Part shown: piece by piece, positions 1 to 6,424 of the stretch
How the letters are laid out: each line of letters opens with the position of its first letter
Numbering within the stretch: the stretch's first letter is position 1
From: Clostridia bacterium
GTDB taxonomy: Bacteria; Bacillota_A; Clostridia; Peptostreptococcales; JAAYPU01
Length of the DNA stretch: 6,692 nucleotides
Direction of reading: 5' to 3'
NCBI GenBank assembly: GCA_022360735.1
Contig: JAKSCF010000033.1
Coordinates: 1 to 6,692 of the forward strand
Program-made: the position numbers and the translations under genes
Notes under the pieces: model-generated
Seen by the model: only the letters and a program-made list of their open reading frames with translations
The model's database searches: none
Told to the model about the DNA's origin: nothing

Positions 1-2420
1 ACTGCATGTATAAATTTGCAGTACAATCAGGAGCAAAAGAAAAAGATGCTCCATTTATTATATTTAATTGCGCAGATTATGCTGATAATCCCCAATTGCT
101 TTTAGCACAATTATTTGGTTATGTACAAGGTGCATATACCGGAGCCGAGACAAGTAAAGAAGGATTAGTAGAAAAAGCGAATAATGGTATCCTGTTTTTA
201 GACGAAGTCCATAGATTACCGTCAGAAGGTCAAGAAATTCTCTTCAATTTAATTGATAAAGGAAAGTTCAGGCGATTGGGAGAAACCGATGGCTATAGCA
301 ATGCCAATGTATTAATCATTGCTGCAACGACTGAAGATGTTGAGTCATATCTATTAACCACTTTTAGAAGAAGAATACCTGTATTGATTGAGCTGCCTAT
401 GTTATCAAAACGACCGTTAAGAGAAAGATTCAGAATCATTAAAAATTTCTTTAGACAAGAATCTACACGTATGAATACAAATATTGAAATCTCTTACAAT
501 GTTGTAGTTGCATTATTACTTTATGAGACAAGCGGAAATATAGGACAACTGCGTTCAGATATACAAGTAGCATGCGCCAAAGGTTTTTTAAAAAATATGA
601 CAAAGAAAGATACAAAAATCAAAATTGAAATAACTGAACTGTCAAACACAGCAATAAAAGGTCTTTTGAAGATCAATCAATATCGAAAAGAAATTGATAA
701 TATTATCTTAGGAGATATGGAAATTTCTCCTGATAATGAAAAAATCTATCAAAGGGCTAATGAAACATCAAACTTGCTTCCAAAAGAAATGTATCAAGAA
801 ATAGAAGAAAAGTACCGAAAAATGGAAAAGAATGGACTTGAATCTGAAGTCATTAACAAAATCATCGGTGATGAGTTAGAAAGCATCATATACCAATCCA
901 TTCAGCAAATAAAGAAAAATAAGTATAAAATTGTTAAGCAAGATTTAGAAAAGATTGTTGGTAATAAAATCATTGATGTGGTTGAAAAGATGATGGAAGA
1001 AATTAAAAGAATCTATAGTGATATTGATGAAACTTTGTTTTATTGCCTGGCCACACATTTTGCGGCACTATATAAGAAGCTGTCACACAATAAAACTACA
1101 CACTGTTCCAGGTTAAGTAAAATCAGAACAGAGCATTTAAAAGAGTATGATTTAGCTAGAAGAACAATGAGTATTGCATCGGATTACTTACAAATAGATT
1201 TTCCTGAAGACGAGACTGCTATTATTGCCATGTATATTGAGTTATGTTGCACAAATGTAATTTCAAATGAGAATCATGTGGGCGTAGTGGTCTTATCCCA
1301 TGGACATGTTGCCAATGGTATGGCAAATGTAGCCAATAAGCTTTTAGGTGTTAATCATGCAAAAGCATTTGAAATGCCCATAGACCAATCATTAGATATA
1401 TCCATGGAAAGAGTAATGAATATTATCAAAGAATCCAACATGGGAAAAGGCGTTTTAATTCTGGCGGATATGGGTTCGTTAGTTGGATTGGGGAAAATAA
1501 TAAGTGACAGATTATCCATTATGACTAGAACAATTCCCAGGGTAGATACGCTTATGGTTATTGAAGCAGTAAGAAAAGCCTTACTACCGGATGCTAATTT
1601 AGATGAGATAGCTGATTCACTGGTAAGCAAAGACTATAAACAAGAAGATGAGATAAGAAAATCTCCAACTAAACCTTCAAAAGTAATAGTCTGTATATGC
1701 TTAACAGGAAAGGGAACAGCCGAGATAATAAAGAAAAGGATACAAGAGTATTTGTACAAGCATGAAATTGAAATTGAGATTATAACCACAGGCGCATTAT
1801 CGGAATACAACGTTCAAAACATGATAAAAAATATTTCTTCCAGAAGAAACATACTGGCCATTGTAGGCACTATAAATCCGGGTAATCAAGGAATACCGTA
1901 TATAGATATAAAAGAAATAATAAGTGGACATGGTTTGGAAAAAATCAAAGATTATATTCTTCGTTTTGATCATGATGACAAATTAGAATCCAATCTTTTG
2001 CAAGATAAATTAATTGTTCCGGAAGTAACTGTATTCAATGCGCACTACAACAATAAAGATGAGATTATAAAAAGCCTGTCTGATAAAATGGTTCAGTATG
2101 GATATGTGCAGGAAAAGTTTGAAGCCTCTGTTTATGAAAGAGAAAAGTTAGGGGATACCTGGTTTAAAGGGAATATGGCTTTACCTCATGGAAATCCGGA
2201 ATATATTTTAAAGCCTGTAATAGGGATCGTGACACTAGAGTCTCCGGTGGAATGGAGTAAAAGGGGAATGGTAAATTGTGTTTTTATGTTAGCTTTAAAT
2301 CAATATCATAAAGCAGCTTTTAAAGAAATCTATAAAATGATTAATAAGGAGGAATTATTACAAAAAATTATGGGTTGCAAAACCTTTGATGAACTAAAAG
2401 AGGTCTTGACAAATAAGTAA
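1..2420 (+). CDS. LevR-family sigma-54-dependent PTS regulator, 5'-truncated, with C-terminal EIIA domain
   Basis: This is a transcriptional activator that works with sigma-54 RNA polymerase and senses sugar-PTS phosphorylation. The frame is open to the window edge, so the N-terminal HTH and Walker A are missing. Counting from the Met at 6, the visible domains are: AAA+ with GAYTGA (42-47, the sigma-54 contact loop), Walker B GILFLDE (61-67), a sensor-I-like strand (about 101-109) and an arginine-rich segment FRRR (120-123); a lid and helical linker (about 150-310); a PRD (about 312-415, His351); an EIIA-Man domain (about 424-528, His432 in SHGH); a degenerate EIIB-like segment (about 559-650, Cys563 and Cys565); and an EIIA of the fructose/galactitol type (about 668-800, His728 in ALPHG). 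Classical LevR proteins end in a second PRD, so the EIIA ending is a variation. The gene for EIIB starts 32 nt downstream. Family assignment is firm; the regulated promoter and sugar are unknown. Confidence 0.93.
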   Translation, partial: CMYKFAVQSGAKEKDAPFIIFNCADYADNPQLLLAQLFGYVQGAYTGAETSKEGLVEKANNGILFLDEVHRLPSEGQEILFNLIDKGKFRRLGETDGYSNANVLIIAATTEDVESYLLTTFRRRIPVLIELPMLSKRPLRERFRIIKNFFRQESTRMNTNIEISYNVVVALLLYETSGNIGQLRSDIQVACAKGFLKNMTKKDTKIKIEITELSNTAIKGLLKINQYRKEIDNIILGDMEISPDNEKIYQRANETSNLLPKEMYQEIEEKYRKMEKNGLESEVINKIIGDELESIIYQSIQQIKKNKYKIVKQDLEKIVGNKIIDVVEKMMEEIKRIYSDIDETLFYCLATHFAALYKKLSHNKTTHCSRLSKIRTEHLKEYDLARRTMSIASDYLQIDFPEDETAIIAMYIELCCTNVISNENHVGVVVLSHGHVANGMANVANKLLGVNHAKAFEMPIDQSLDISMERVMNIIKESNMGKGVLILADMGSLVGLGKIISDRLSIMTRTIPRVDTLMVIEAVRKALLPDANLDEIADSLVSKDYKQEDEIRKSPTKPSKVIVCICLTGKGTAEIIKKRIQEYLYKHEIEIEIITTGALSEYNVQNMIKNISSRRNILAIVGTINPGNQGIPYIDIKEIISGHGLEKIKDYILRFDHDDKLESNLLQDKLIVPEVTVFNAHYNNKDEIIKSLSDKMVQYGYVQEKFEASVYEREKLGDTWFKGNMALPHGNPEYILKPVIGIVTLESPVEWSKRGMVNCVFMLALNQYHKAAFKEIYKMINKEELLQKIMGCKTFDELKEVLTNK

Positions 2421-2452
2421 CGTATTTTAAGGAGAACATAAGGAGGCAGCTG

Positions 2453-2758
2453 ATGAAAAAATATAAGGTTCTAACAGTATGTGGAACTGGTATTGCAACA
2501 TCCATTGTTGTTTCTGAAAAATGTAAAGAACTGCTAAATGAGAGAGGGTTGGACATTGAAGTGACGGAATGTAATATAACTGAATTAAGGGATATCATAT
2601 CCGGTTTTTCACCAGATATCATTGTTCACACTGTATCATTGGGTGAAAAAGTCAGCATTAAAACGTTTGACGGCTTGCAATTTTTAACCGGATTGGAAAT
2701 GGATGAACTTGCTGACGAAATGGCAGAATATTTAAAGCAAATGGAAAAATCTAAATGA
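2453..2758 (+). CDS. PTS EIIB component, galactitol family
   Basis: This small cytoplasmic phosphocarrier (101 residues) normally takes a phosphoryl group from EIIA and passes it to a sugar entering through EIIC. The N-terminus has a beta strand followed by the phosphate loop CGTGIATS (10-17), whose Cys10 is the expected phosphorylation site. The length is that of a single-domain GatB-type EIIB. The ATG at 2453 is preceded by a perfect AGGAGG (2441-2446) with a 6-nt spacer. It lies 32 nt after the LevR-type regulator and 76 nt before HPr, with no terminator between, so the three genes are probably co-transcribed. No cognate EIIC is visible in the window. The EIIA domain at the end of the upstream regulator is a plausible phosphoryl donor (inference). 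The sugar cannot be told from the sequence, so no gat symbol is given. Confidence 0.92.
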   Translation: MKKYKVLTVCGTGIATSIVVSEKCKELLNERGLDIEVTECNITELRDIISGFSPDIIVHTVSLGEKVSIKTFDGLQFLTGLEMDELADEMAEYLKQMEKSK

Positions 2759-2834
2759 TGTTTTAAGAACAAGAATAAACGCTAGAAAGAAAAAGAGTAA
2801 GAAAAATAAAATGATATGTAGAGGGGAAAAAAAT

Positions 2835-3098
2835 ATGACAAAAATTGATGTGGTTATTAACAATAAATCAGGGCTTCATGCAAGACCCGCAAGTTTATTT
2901 GTAAAAGAAGTGAATCAATACAAGTCGGATATAACGGTTATAAAAGAAGGGCAAAGCTACAATGGCAAGAGCATAATGAGTGTTCTAAGTATGGGAATTC
3001 CTCAAGGTCAATACGTCACAATTATGGCCGAAGGAGAGGATGAAAAAGAAGCTATTGAGGCTATAAAAAAGTTAGTAGACAATAATTTTGGCGAATAG
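2835..3098 (+). CDS. HPr-family phosphocarrier protein
   Basis: HPr relays phosphate from enzyme I to EIIA domains and to PRD regulators in the cytoplasm. The 87-residue product has the usual HPr length. It carries the active-site motif GLHARPA with His15, and NGKSIMS with Ser46, the site used by HPr kinase/phosphorylase in Firmicutes for catabolite control. I chose the ATG at 2835 because AGAGGGG (2820-2826) sits 8 nt upstream and the protein then begins as HPr proteins do. An in-frame ATG at 2811 would add eight residues but has no good ribosome binding site. Its place behind a LevR-type regulator and an EIIB suggests a copy dedicated to this circuit rather than the general ptsH, which usually sits next to ptsI; no enzyme I gene is in the window. 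A terminator follows 32 nt after the stop. Confidence 0.94.
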   Translation: MTKIDVVINNKSGLHARPASLFVKEVNQYKSDITVIKEGQSYNGKSIMSVLSMGIPQGQYVTIMAEGEDEKEAIEAIKKLVDNNFGE

Positions 3099-3130
3099 GA
3101 GAAAATAAATCTTAAAGCAGCTTTGTAACG

Positions 3131-3170
3131 AAATACCTTTTGATAGTAGAAACTGTTGAAAGGTATTTTT
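3131..3170 (+). terminator. Rho-independent terminator after the PTS cluster
   Basis: A 10-bp perfect inverted repeat has arms AAATACCTTT (3131-3140) and AAAGGTATTT (3159-3168), separated by an 18-nt loop. The right arm runs into a short T-run (3166-3170). It lies 32 nt after the HPr stop and before a promoter, which is where a transcription end is expected. The stem is AT-rich and the loop long, so termination may be only moderately efficient. Confidence 0.75.
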
Positions 3171-3171
3171 A

Positions 3172-3199
3172 TTGGAAAAAAAAGTATATAATATATAAT
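3172..3199 (+). promoter_or_regulatory. Predicted sigma-A promoter of the acetyltransferase gene
   Basis: A -35 box TTGGAA (3172-3177) is followed 16 nt later by a perfect -10 TATAAT (3194-3199). A second TATAAT copy occurs at 3187-3192. The stretch lies directly after the terminator and 58 nt before the ATG at 3258. Chance matches are common in DNA this AT-rich, so confidence is moderate. Confidence 0.55.
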
Positions 3200-3210
3200 A
3201 AGTTAACTTA
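3199..3210. promoter_or_regulatory. 12-bp palindrome overlapping the -10 box, possible operator
   Basis: TAAGTTAACTTA is a perfect 12-bp palindrome that begins on the last base of the predicted -10 box and covers the expected transcription start. This is a typical place for a repressor site of the MarR or TetR kind. No regulator gene is adjacent, and a 12-bp AT-rich palindrome can arise by chance. Confidence 0.35.
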
Positions 3211-3257
3211 ATAATACTGCAGAATTCCTAATTAGAGCAATATAGAAAGGTGATTCT

Positions 3258-3905
3258 ATGCAAATAAAATATGTAACATACAATAGAAAGTACTTTTATC
3301 AATGTGCGAGACTTATGGATGGGACATGGGACTTTCTTAAATACTTTAAGGGTATCAAGGATAAAGATATTGTGTATGGCGCTTTTTTTGAAGGAAGCCT
3401 TATCAGCTCTACATATACAGATATAATAGTGGATAAGAATGAGAATGTGCTGGGATATTTAATTGGAAGCAGCCGCAAACAAGTCACATTTTGGAGGAAA
3501 AGTATACAAATCTTAGTAGAAACCAAGTTCTATTTAAAGCAGTTCAAATATTTGCTTTTAGGTAAGTATGGGGATAAAAAAACAGCCTTTGAACAGTTCA
3601 AAAGCATGATGGCATTAACAAATTGTTTAGAAAGGGATAAAAAGCTGTTTGATGGAGAGGTGAATTTATTCTTTATCAGTCCCCTATTAAGAGGGCAAGG
3701 TTATGGCAAAAAACTAATGGACCGTTTTGTAGAATACTGTCAATTAAATAAAATTAATAAAATATTCTTATGGACAGATAGAGGGTGCAATTTTAAATTT
3801 TATGAACATTATGGCTTTGAACTGTATGATCAAATAAATCATCAATTATTGGCAGAACCTGAAGAAGAGTACAATGGATTTGTTTACAGTATGACTTTAA
3901 AATAG
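3258..3905 (+). CDS. GNAT family N-acetyltransferase, substrate unknown
   Basis: This is a predicted cytoplasmic acetyl-CoA-dependent N-acetyltransferase of 215 residues. The C-terminal half carries the GNAT core: a beta-4 strand (VNLFFISPLLR, about 135-145), the pyrophosphate-binding loop RGQGYGKKL (145-153, fitting R-x-x-G-x-G), helix alpha-3, and a later strand with KFYEHYGFELY (180-190), the usual end of the fold. Residues 65-130 form a longer, Lys-rich, probably helical segment before the core, which makes it bigger than a minimal GNAT of about 150 residues. The ATG at 3258 is preceded by a GAAAGGTG-type ribosome binding site. The gene seems monocistronic: a terminator and promoter lie upstream, and a different promoter type lies downstream. 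The substrate could be a small molecule, a peptide or a protein N-terminus; the context does not decide. Confidence 0.85.
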   Translation: MQIKYVTYNRKYFYQCARLMDGTWDFLKYFKGIKDKDIVYGAFFEGSLISSTYTDIIVDKNENVLGYLIGSSRKQVTFWRKSIQILVETKFYLKQFKYLLLGKYGDKKTAFEQFKSMMALTNCLERDKKLFDGEVNLFFISPLLRGQGYGKKLMDRFVEYCQLNKINKIFLWTDRGCNFKFYEHYGFELYDQINHQLLAEPEEEYNGFVYSMTLK

Positions 3906-3934
3906 TATTTTTTTTCATTTCTCATCCAAAAGGT

Positions 3935-3959
3935 CCCTAAAAGAAACAAGGGGGTCGTA
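3935..3959 (+). promoter_or_regulatory. Candidate SigI-type promoter
   Basis: CCCTAAAA (3935-3942) and CGTA (3956-3959) are separated by 13 nt. From memory, SigI promoters of clostridia and Bacillus have a C-run followed by an A-tract at -35 and CGWA at -10. This pair fits with one mismatch, and the 21-nt distance between element starts suits -35/-10 geometry. Transcription would start near 3966, leaving a leader of roughly 27 nt before the GTG at 3993. Its place at the head of a locus containing sigI supports autoregulation. The match is by eye only. Confidence 0.5.
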
Positions 3960-3992
3960 TATAGTAGTAAAATACATGAAAGGATGAGATGT

Positions 3993-4775
3993 GTGAAAAA
4001 ATTTTTAGTATTATTGTTGAGTGTTATGATGGTTGCAACAAGCGCTCCTGTATATGCAGAGGAGATACCGGAAAAGCCAGAAAATGAAATTGTGGAAGAA
4101 GTGAATCTGGAAGAAGAACTGGGTATGCTTTTAATCGAGTGCATTGATTTATATCTTGCATTAGACGATAAAACTGATGAGGATATTATCAATGAGCTGA
4201 AAGAAGAACTGGAAACAGGTTTTAAGATGATTATCTCAGATGATTCAGACGACAATGAGATGAAAGAAAGTATTGATGAGTTAGAAAACAAGCTTTTTGA
4301 ACTTGAAGAAAATCTAAAAAACAATAATATTGAAGGAAGAGAAGCGCTTTTAAAAGAAATTGCTGAACTGGAAGAAAAAGTTGAGAACGAAGAACTCAGT
4401 GAAGAAGAAACGGAAAGTATTGATGAGTATCTGGAATCATTATATGAGACATTAGATAAAATGGATGAAGAATTCTACGAAGAATTGGAAGATGACTGGG
4501 ATGACGAATATGACGAAGACTATGAAGATGACCGGGATGAAGAATACGACGAAGAATTAGAAGAAGACTGGGATGACGAATACGACGAAGACTATGAAGA
4601 TGACCGGGATGAAGAATATGACGAAGAATTAGAAGAAGATTGGGATGACGAATACGACGAAGATTATGAAGATGACTGGGATGACGAATACGATGAAGAC
4701 TATGAAGATGACCGGGATGATGAAGACGATGAGGACTATGAAGATGATTGTGACGATGAAGACAGTGAAGAGTAA
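3993..4775 (+). CDS. Secreted, highly acidic protein with C-terminal Asp/Glu repeats
   Basis: I do not recognise a named family. The 260-residue product begins with a Sec signal peptide: KK at 2-3, a hydrophobic core FLVLLLSVMMVA, and a likely type I cleavage site after VYA at residue 22. Residues 23-165 are Glu/Lys/Leu-rich and probably form coiled-coil helices. Residues 168-260 are tandem 12-residue units of almost only Asp, Glu and Tyr with one Trp, Arg or Cys per unit. There is no membrane anchor or LPXTG motif, so the protein is probably released or held by charge. I prefer GTG at 3993 because AAAGGA (3979-3984) is 8 nt upstream; the in-frame ATG at 3984 overlaps that site. A SigI-type promoter candidate lies upstream and sigI follows. 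Binding of calcium, other cations or basic surfaces is possible, but this is speculation from charge. Confidence 0.8.
   Translation: MKKFLVLLLSVMMVATSAPVYAEEIPEKPENEIVEEVNLEEELGMLLIECIDLYLALDDKTDEDIINELKEELETGFKMIISDDSDDNEMKESIDELENKLFELEENLKNNNIEGREALLKEIAELEEKVENEELSEEETESIDEYLESLYETLDKMDEEFYEELEDDWDDEYDEDYEDDRDEEYDEELEEDWDDEYDEDYEDDRDEEYDEELEEDWDDEYDEDYEDDWDDEYDEDYEDDRDDEDDEDYEDDCDDEDSEE
4494..4772 (+). repeat. 36-bp tandem repeats in coding sequence, with 72-bp higher-order units
   Basis: Seven full 36-bp units and one partial 27-bp unit encode 12-residue blocks such as DWDDEYDEDYED and DRDEEYDEELEE. They start at 4494, 4530, 4566, 4602, 4638, 4674, 4710 and 4746. Units 1-2 and 3-4 are near-identical 72-bp dimers (Trp codons at 4497, 4569 and 4641, each 72 nt apart), while the Trp codon at 4677 is only 36 nt on. 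The second residue of each block runs W, R, W, R, W, W, R, C. All units keep the reading frame, so gain or loss of a unit would change protein length without a frameshift. Confidence 0.93.
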
Positions 4776-4793
4776 TACAAATTAGTAGTACAT

Positions 4794-4817
4794 TTGGGAT
4801 GCCTAGAGGCATCCCAA
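4794..4817 (+). promoter_or_regulatory. Perfect hairpin between the acidic-protein gene and sigI
   Basis: The arms TTGGGATGCC (4794-4803) and GGCATCCCAA (4808-4817) form a perfect 10-bp stem with a TAGA tetraloop. It begins 18 nt after the acidic-protein stop and ends 8 nt before the sigI ribosome binding site GGAGGGG (4826-4832). No T-run follows, so it is a poor classical terminator. It may be a leaky attenuator, an RNA-processing or stability element that gives the two genes different expression, or an influence on sigI translation. Confidence 0.7.
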
Positions 4818-4835
4818 TTCATAATGGAGGGGTTT

Positions 4836-5549
4836 ATGGTGGTAGAGATAGAGAAAACAGAAGAAATAATTGAATACATACGTGCCCATCCTGATGAGGC
4901 AAAAACTCACAAAAGCAGAGTGATTGAGAGTCATTTGCCATTCATTGTACATACGATAGCACAAGTTACTGGACGGTATGTAGAGGTAGAAAACAGTGAA
5001 GAATTGAGTATCGGTCTCATGGCATTCGACGAAGCAATATCTAAGTATAATGCAGATCATAACGCCACATTTTTAAGCTTTGCCAGATTGGTTATCACCA
5101 GTAGAATTAAAGATTTGTTGAAGAAAGAACGCCATATCAATAAAGTTGTTTCTCTTGAACAAATGATGGAAGAGCATGGCGATCAAGTTGGAGTTATTGA
5201 ATCAAGCATTGAGAACGACGCAGCACATGAAGTTGAAATATGGGAGTCTATTATAAAGAAGTTTGGATTTGACCTGGAGCAGCTGGCCGATGAATCACCT
5301 AAACATGTTGATACGAGAAATAATGCTGTTGATTTGTCTGAAAGAATAAGTGATGATGAAAATATTGTTGAGTATATGTATGAAAAATACAAGCTGCCTA
5401 TTTCGAAGATTGTACTTCGATTTAAAACGACTAAAAAAATAGTAAAGAGGAGTAAGAAGTTTATAATAGCCACAGTGGTTATTTTAACCAAGAACTTAGT
5501 CCTCTTAAAACAATGGATTTATACAGATAGAGAGAGGTGTTCGTCATGA
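4836..5549 (+). CDS. sigI: RNA polymerase sigma factor SigI
   Basis: SigI is an alternative sigma factor of the sigma-70 superfamily that directs RNA polymerase to promoters for heat-stress and cell-wall genes in Bacillus, or polysaccharide-degradation genes in some clostridia. The 237-residue product has a region-2-like domain (about 30-100) including LSIGLMAFDEAISKY and ATFLSFARLVITSRIKDLL. It also has the SigI-typical SPKH motif (154-157) and a C-terminal helix-turn-helix (about 187-215) for -35 recognition. I chose ATG 4836 because GGAGGGG (4826-4832) lies just upstream; the adjacent GTG at 4839 has slightly better spacing and cannot be excluded. The stop overlaps the rsgI start (ATGA, 5546-5549), implying coupled translation with its anti-sigma factor. 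The region-2 and C-terminal matches make the family call strong; the regulon cannot be read from the window beyond the candidate promoter upstream. Confidence 0.92.
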   Translation: MVVEIEKTEEIIEYIRAHPDEAKTHKSRVIESHLPFIVHTIAQVTGRYVEVENSEELSIGLMAFDEAISKYNADHNATFLSFARLVITSRIKDLLKKERHINKVVSLEQMMEEHGDQVGVIESSIENDAAHEVEIWESIIKKFGFDLEQLADESPKHVDTRNNAVDLSERISDDENIVEYMYEKYKLPISKIVLRFKTTKKIVKRSKKFIIATVVILTKNLVLLKQWIYTDRERCSS

Positions 5550-6424
5550 TGAGACGTGGCATGGTTATAAAACAGCATAATGATTTTGCAATCATCGCAA
5601 CGGATGACTCGGATTTTATCAAAATAAAAATTAAAGAAGGCATGGAAGTAGGACAAAAAATATTTTTCTTTGATGAAGATATCATCTCAATGAAAGAAGA
5701 TAATAAAAAGCGTTCAAACATGTCGAACTCTTTCAAAGCAGCTGCAGCACTGGCCGCGTGTATCGTAATCGCAATAATGATGAATAATCCATTTGTAAGA
5801 GATACACAACCGTTTTATGCAATGGTCAGCTTTGATGTTAACCCTAGCTTTGAGTTGGGAATCGATGAGACATTTAAGGTTGTTCAAATCAATGCAATGA
5901 ATGAGGAAAGCAAAAGGATCTTGGATAAAGAGTTGATGGGTAAACCGCTGAGGATTGCTGTCTCAAAGATATTATCTGACATTGAAGCGTCAGGCTATGC
6001 ATTGGCATCCGATAATGCCATACTGGTTTCAACGGTTAACTTTAAGGACCATAATAATGAACCTTTGCAAAAGATTGTAGCACAAGGTGTTTGCTTAGCC
6101 ATGTCGGAAAACCCTGTTTATAAAAACACAAAGGTTATATTTATTGATGCAGGCAAAGAGGACCTTAAAGCGGCAAAAAAAGAAAAACTCAGCATCGGCA
6201 AGTACCAATTATTTGAGATGAGTGATGATAAGATTGATAAAACGACGATTTCGGAGGGTAAGGTATCTGAACTTATAGAGGAAGAAGAGATCAAAGATGA
6301 CTTTGAGAAAGACAAAACAATTCAAATTATGGATGGTGCTAAGTATGCTGTTGAGCGGCTGCAAGGGATGCGAACACACAGACGAAAATGGATAACGAGT
6401 GCGGACTGTTTTGGGTTGGAATGA
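5546..6424 (+). CDS. rsgI: Anti-sigma-I factor RsgI, probably truncated or chimeric at the C-terminus
   Basis: RsgI is a single-pass membrane protein that holds SigI inactive. The N-terminal cytoplasmic anti-sigma domain (about 3-50) starts with MRRGMVIKQHNDFAIIAT. A hydrophobic segment (about 63-80) follows, and then the extracytoplasmic conserved domain with VSFDVNPSFELGID (94-107). The Asn99-Pro100 pair corresponds to the site of RsgI autoproteolysis reported for this family. A later conserved motif is LSIGKYQL (215-222). The ATG at 5546 has AGAGAGG (5531-5537) 8 nt upstream and overlaps the sigI stop. The sequence is convincing to about residue 274. The final residues (275-292, from about 6368) look unrelated and end just where another frame begins to encode an ArsA-like protein, so the true C-terminus, including any ligand-sensing domain, is probably missing. 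Confidence 0.88.
   Translation: MMRRGMVIKQHNDFAIIATDDSDFIKIKIKEGMEVGQKIFFFDEDIISMKEDNKKRSNMSNSFKAAAALAACIVIAIMMNNPFVRDTQPFYAMVSFDVNPSFELGIDETFKVVQINAMNEESKRILDKELMGKPLRIAVSKILSDIEASGYALASDNAILVSTVNFKDHNNEPLQKIVAQGVCLAMSENPVYKNTKVIFIDAGKEDLKAAKKEKLSIGKYQLFEMSDDKIDKTTISEGKVSELIEEEEIKDDFEKDKTIQIMDGAKYAVERLQGMRTHRRKWITSADCFGLE

Noticed and set aside
2421..2834. Sigma-54 -24/-12 promoter in the gaps after the LevR-type gene
   Set aside because: I looked for TGGCAC...TTGC with GG/GC spacing and found nothing convincing in either gap or before the acetyltransferase.
2811..2834. Upstream ATG (2811) as the HPr start
   Set aside because: It would add eight residues not seen in HPr proteins, and the strong AGAGGGG site lies after it and serves the ATG at 2835.
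3893..3916. Terminator after the acetyltransferase (run of eight T residues at 3908-3915)
   Set aside because: The only pairing upstream is a four-base A/T stem, too weak for an intrinsic terminator.
3946..3960. CCCCC on the - strand (GGGGG at 3950-3954) as a reverse-oriented SigI promoter
   Set aside because: No CGWA lies at a suitable distance on that strand, and no - strand gene would be served.
4494..4772. CRISPR-like array
   Set aside because: The repeats are directly adjacent without unique spacers and lie in a continuous reading frame.
4396..4812. Long His/Leu/Arg-rich open frame on the - strand opposite the acidic repeats
   Set aside because: It is the mirror of the GAT/GAC/GAA repeat codons, which lack stops when read antisense. 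It has no ribosome binding site, and the + strand frame has a signal peptide and good start.
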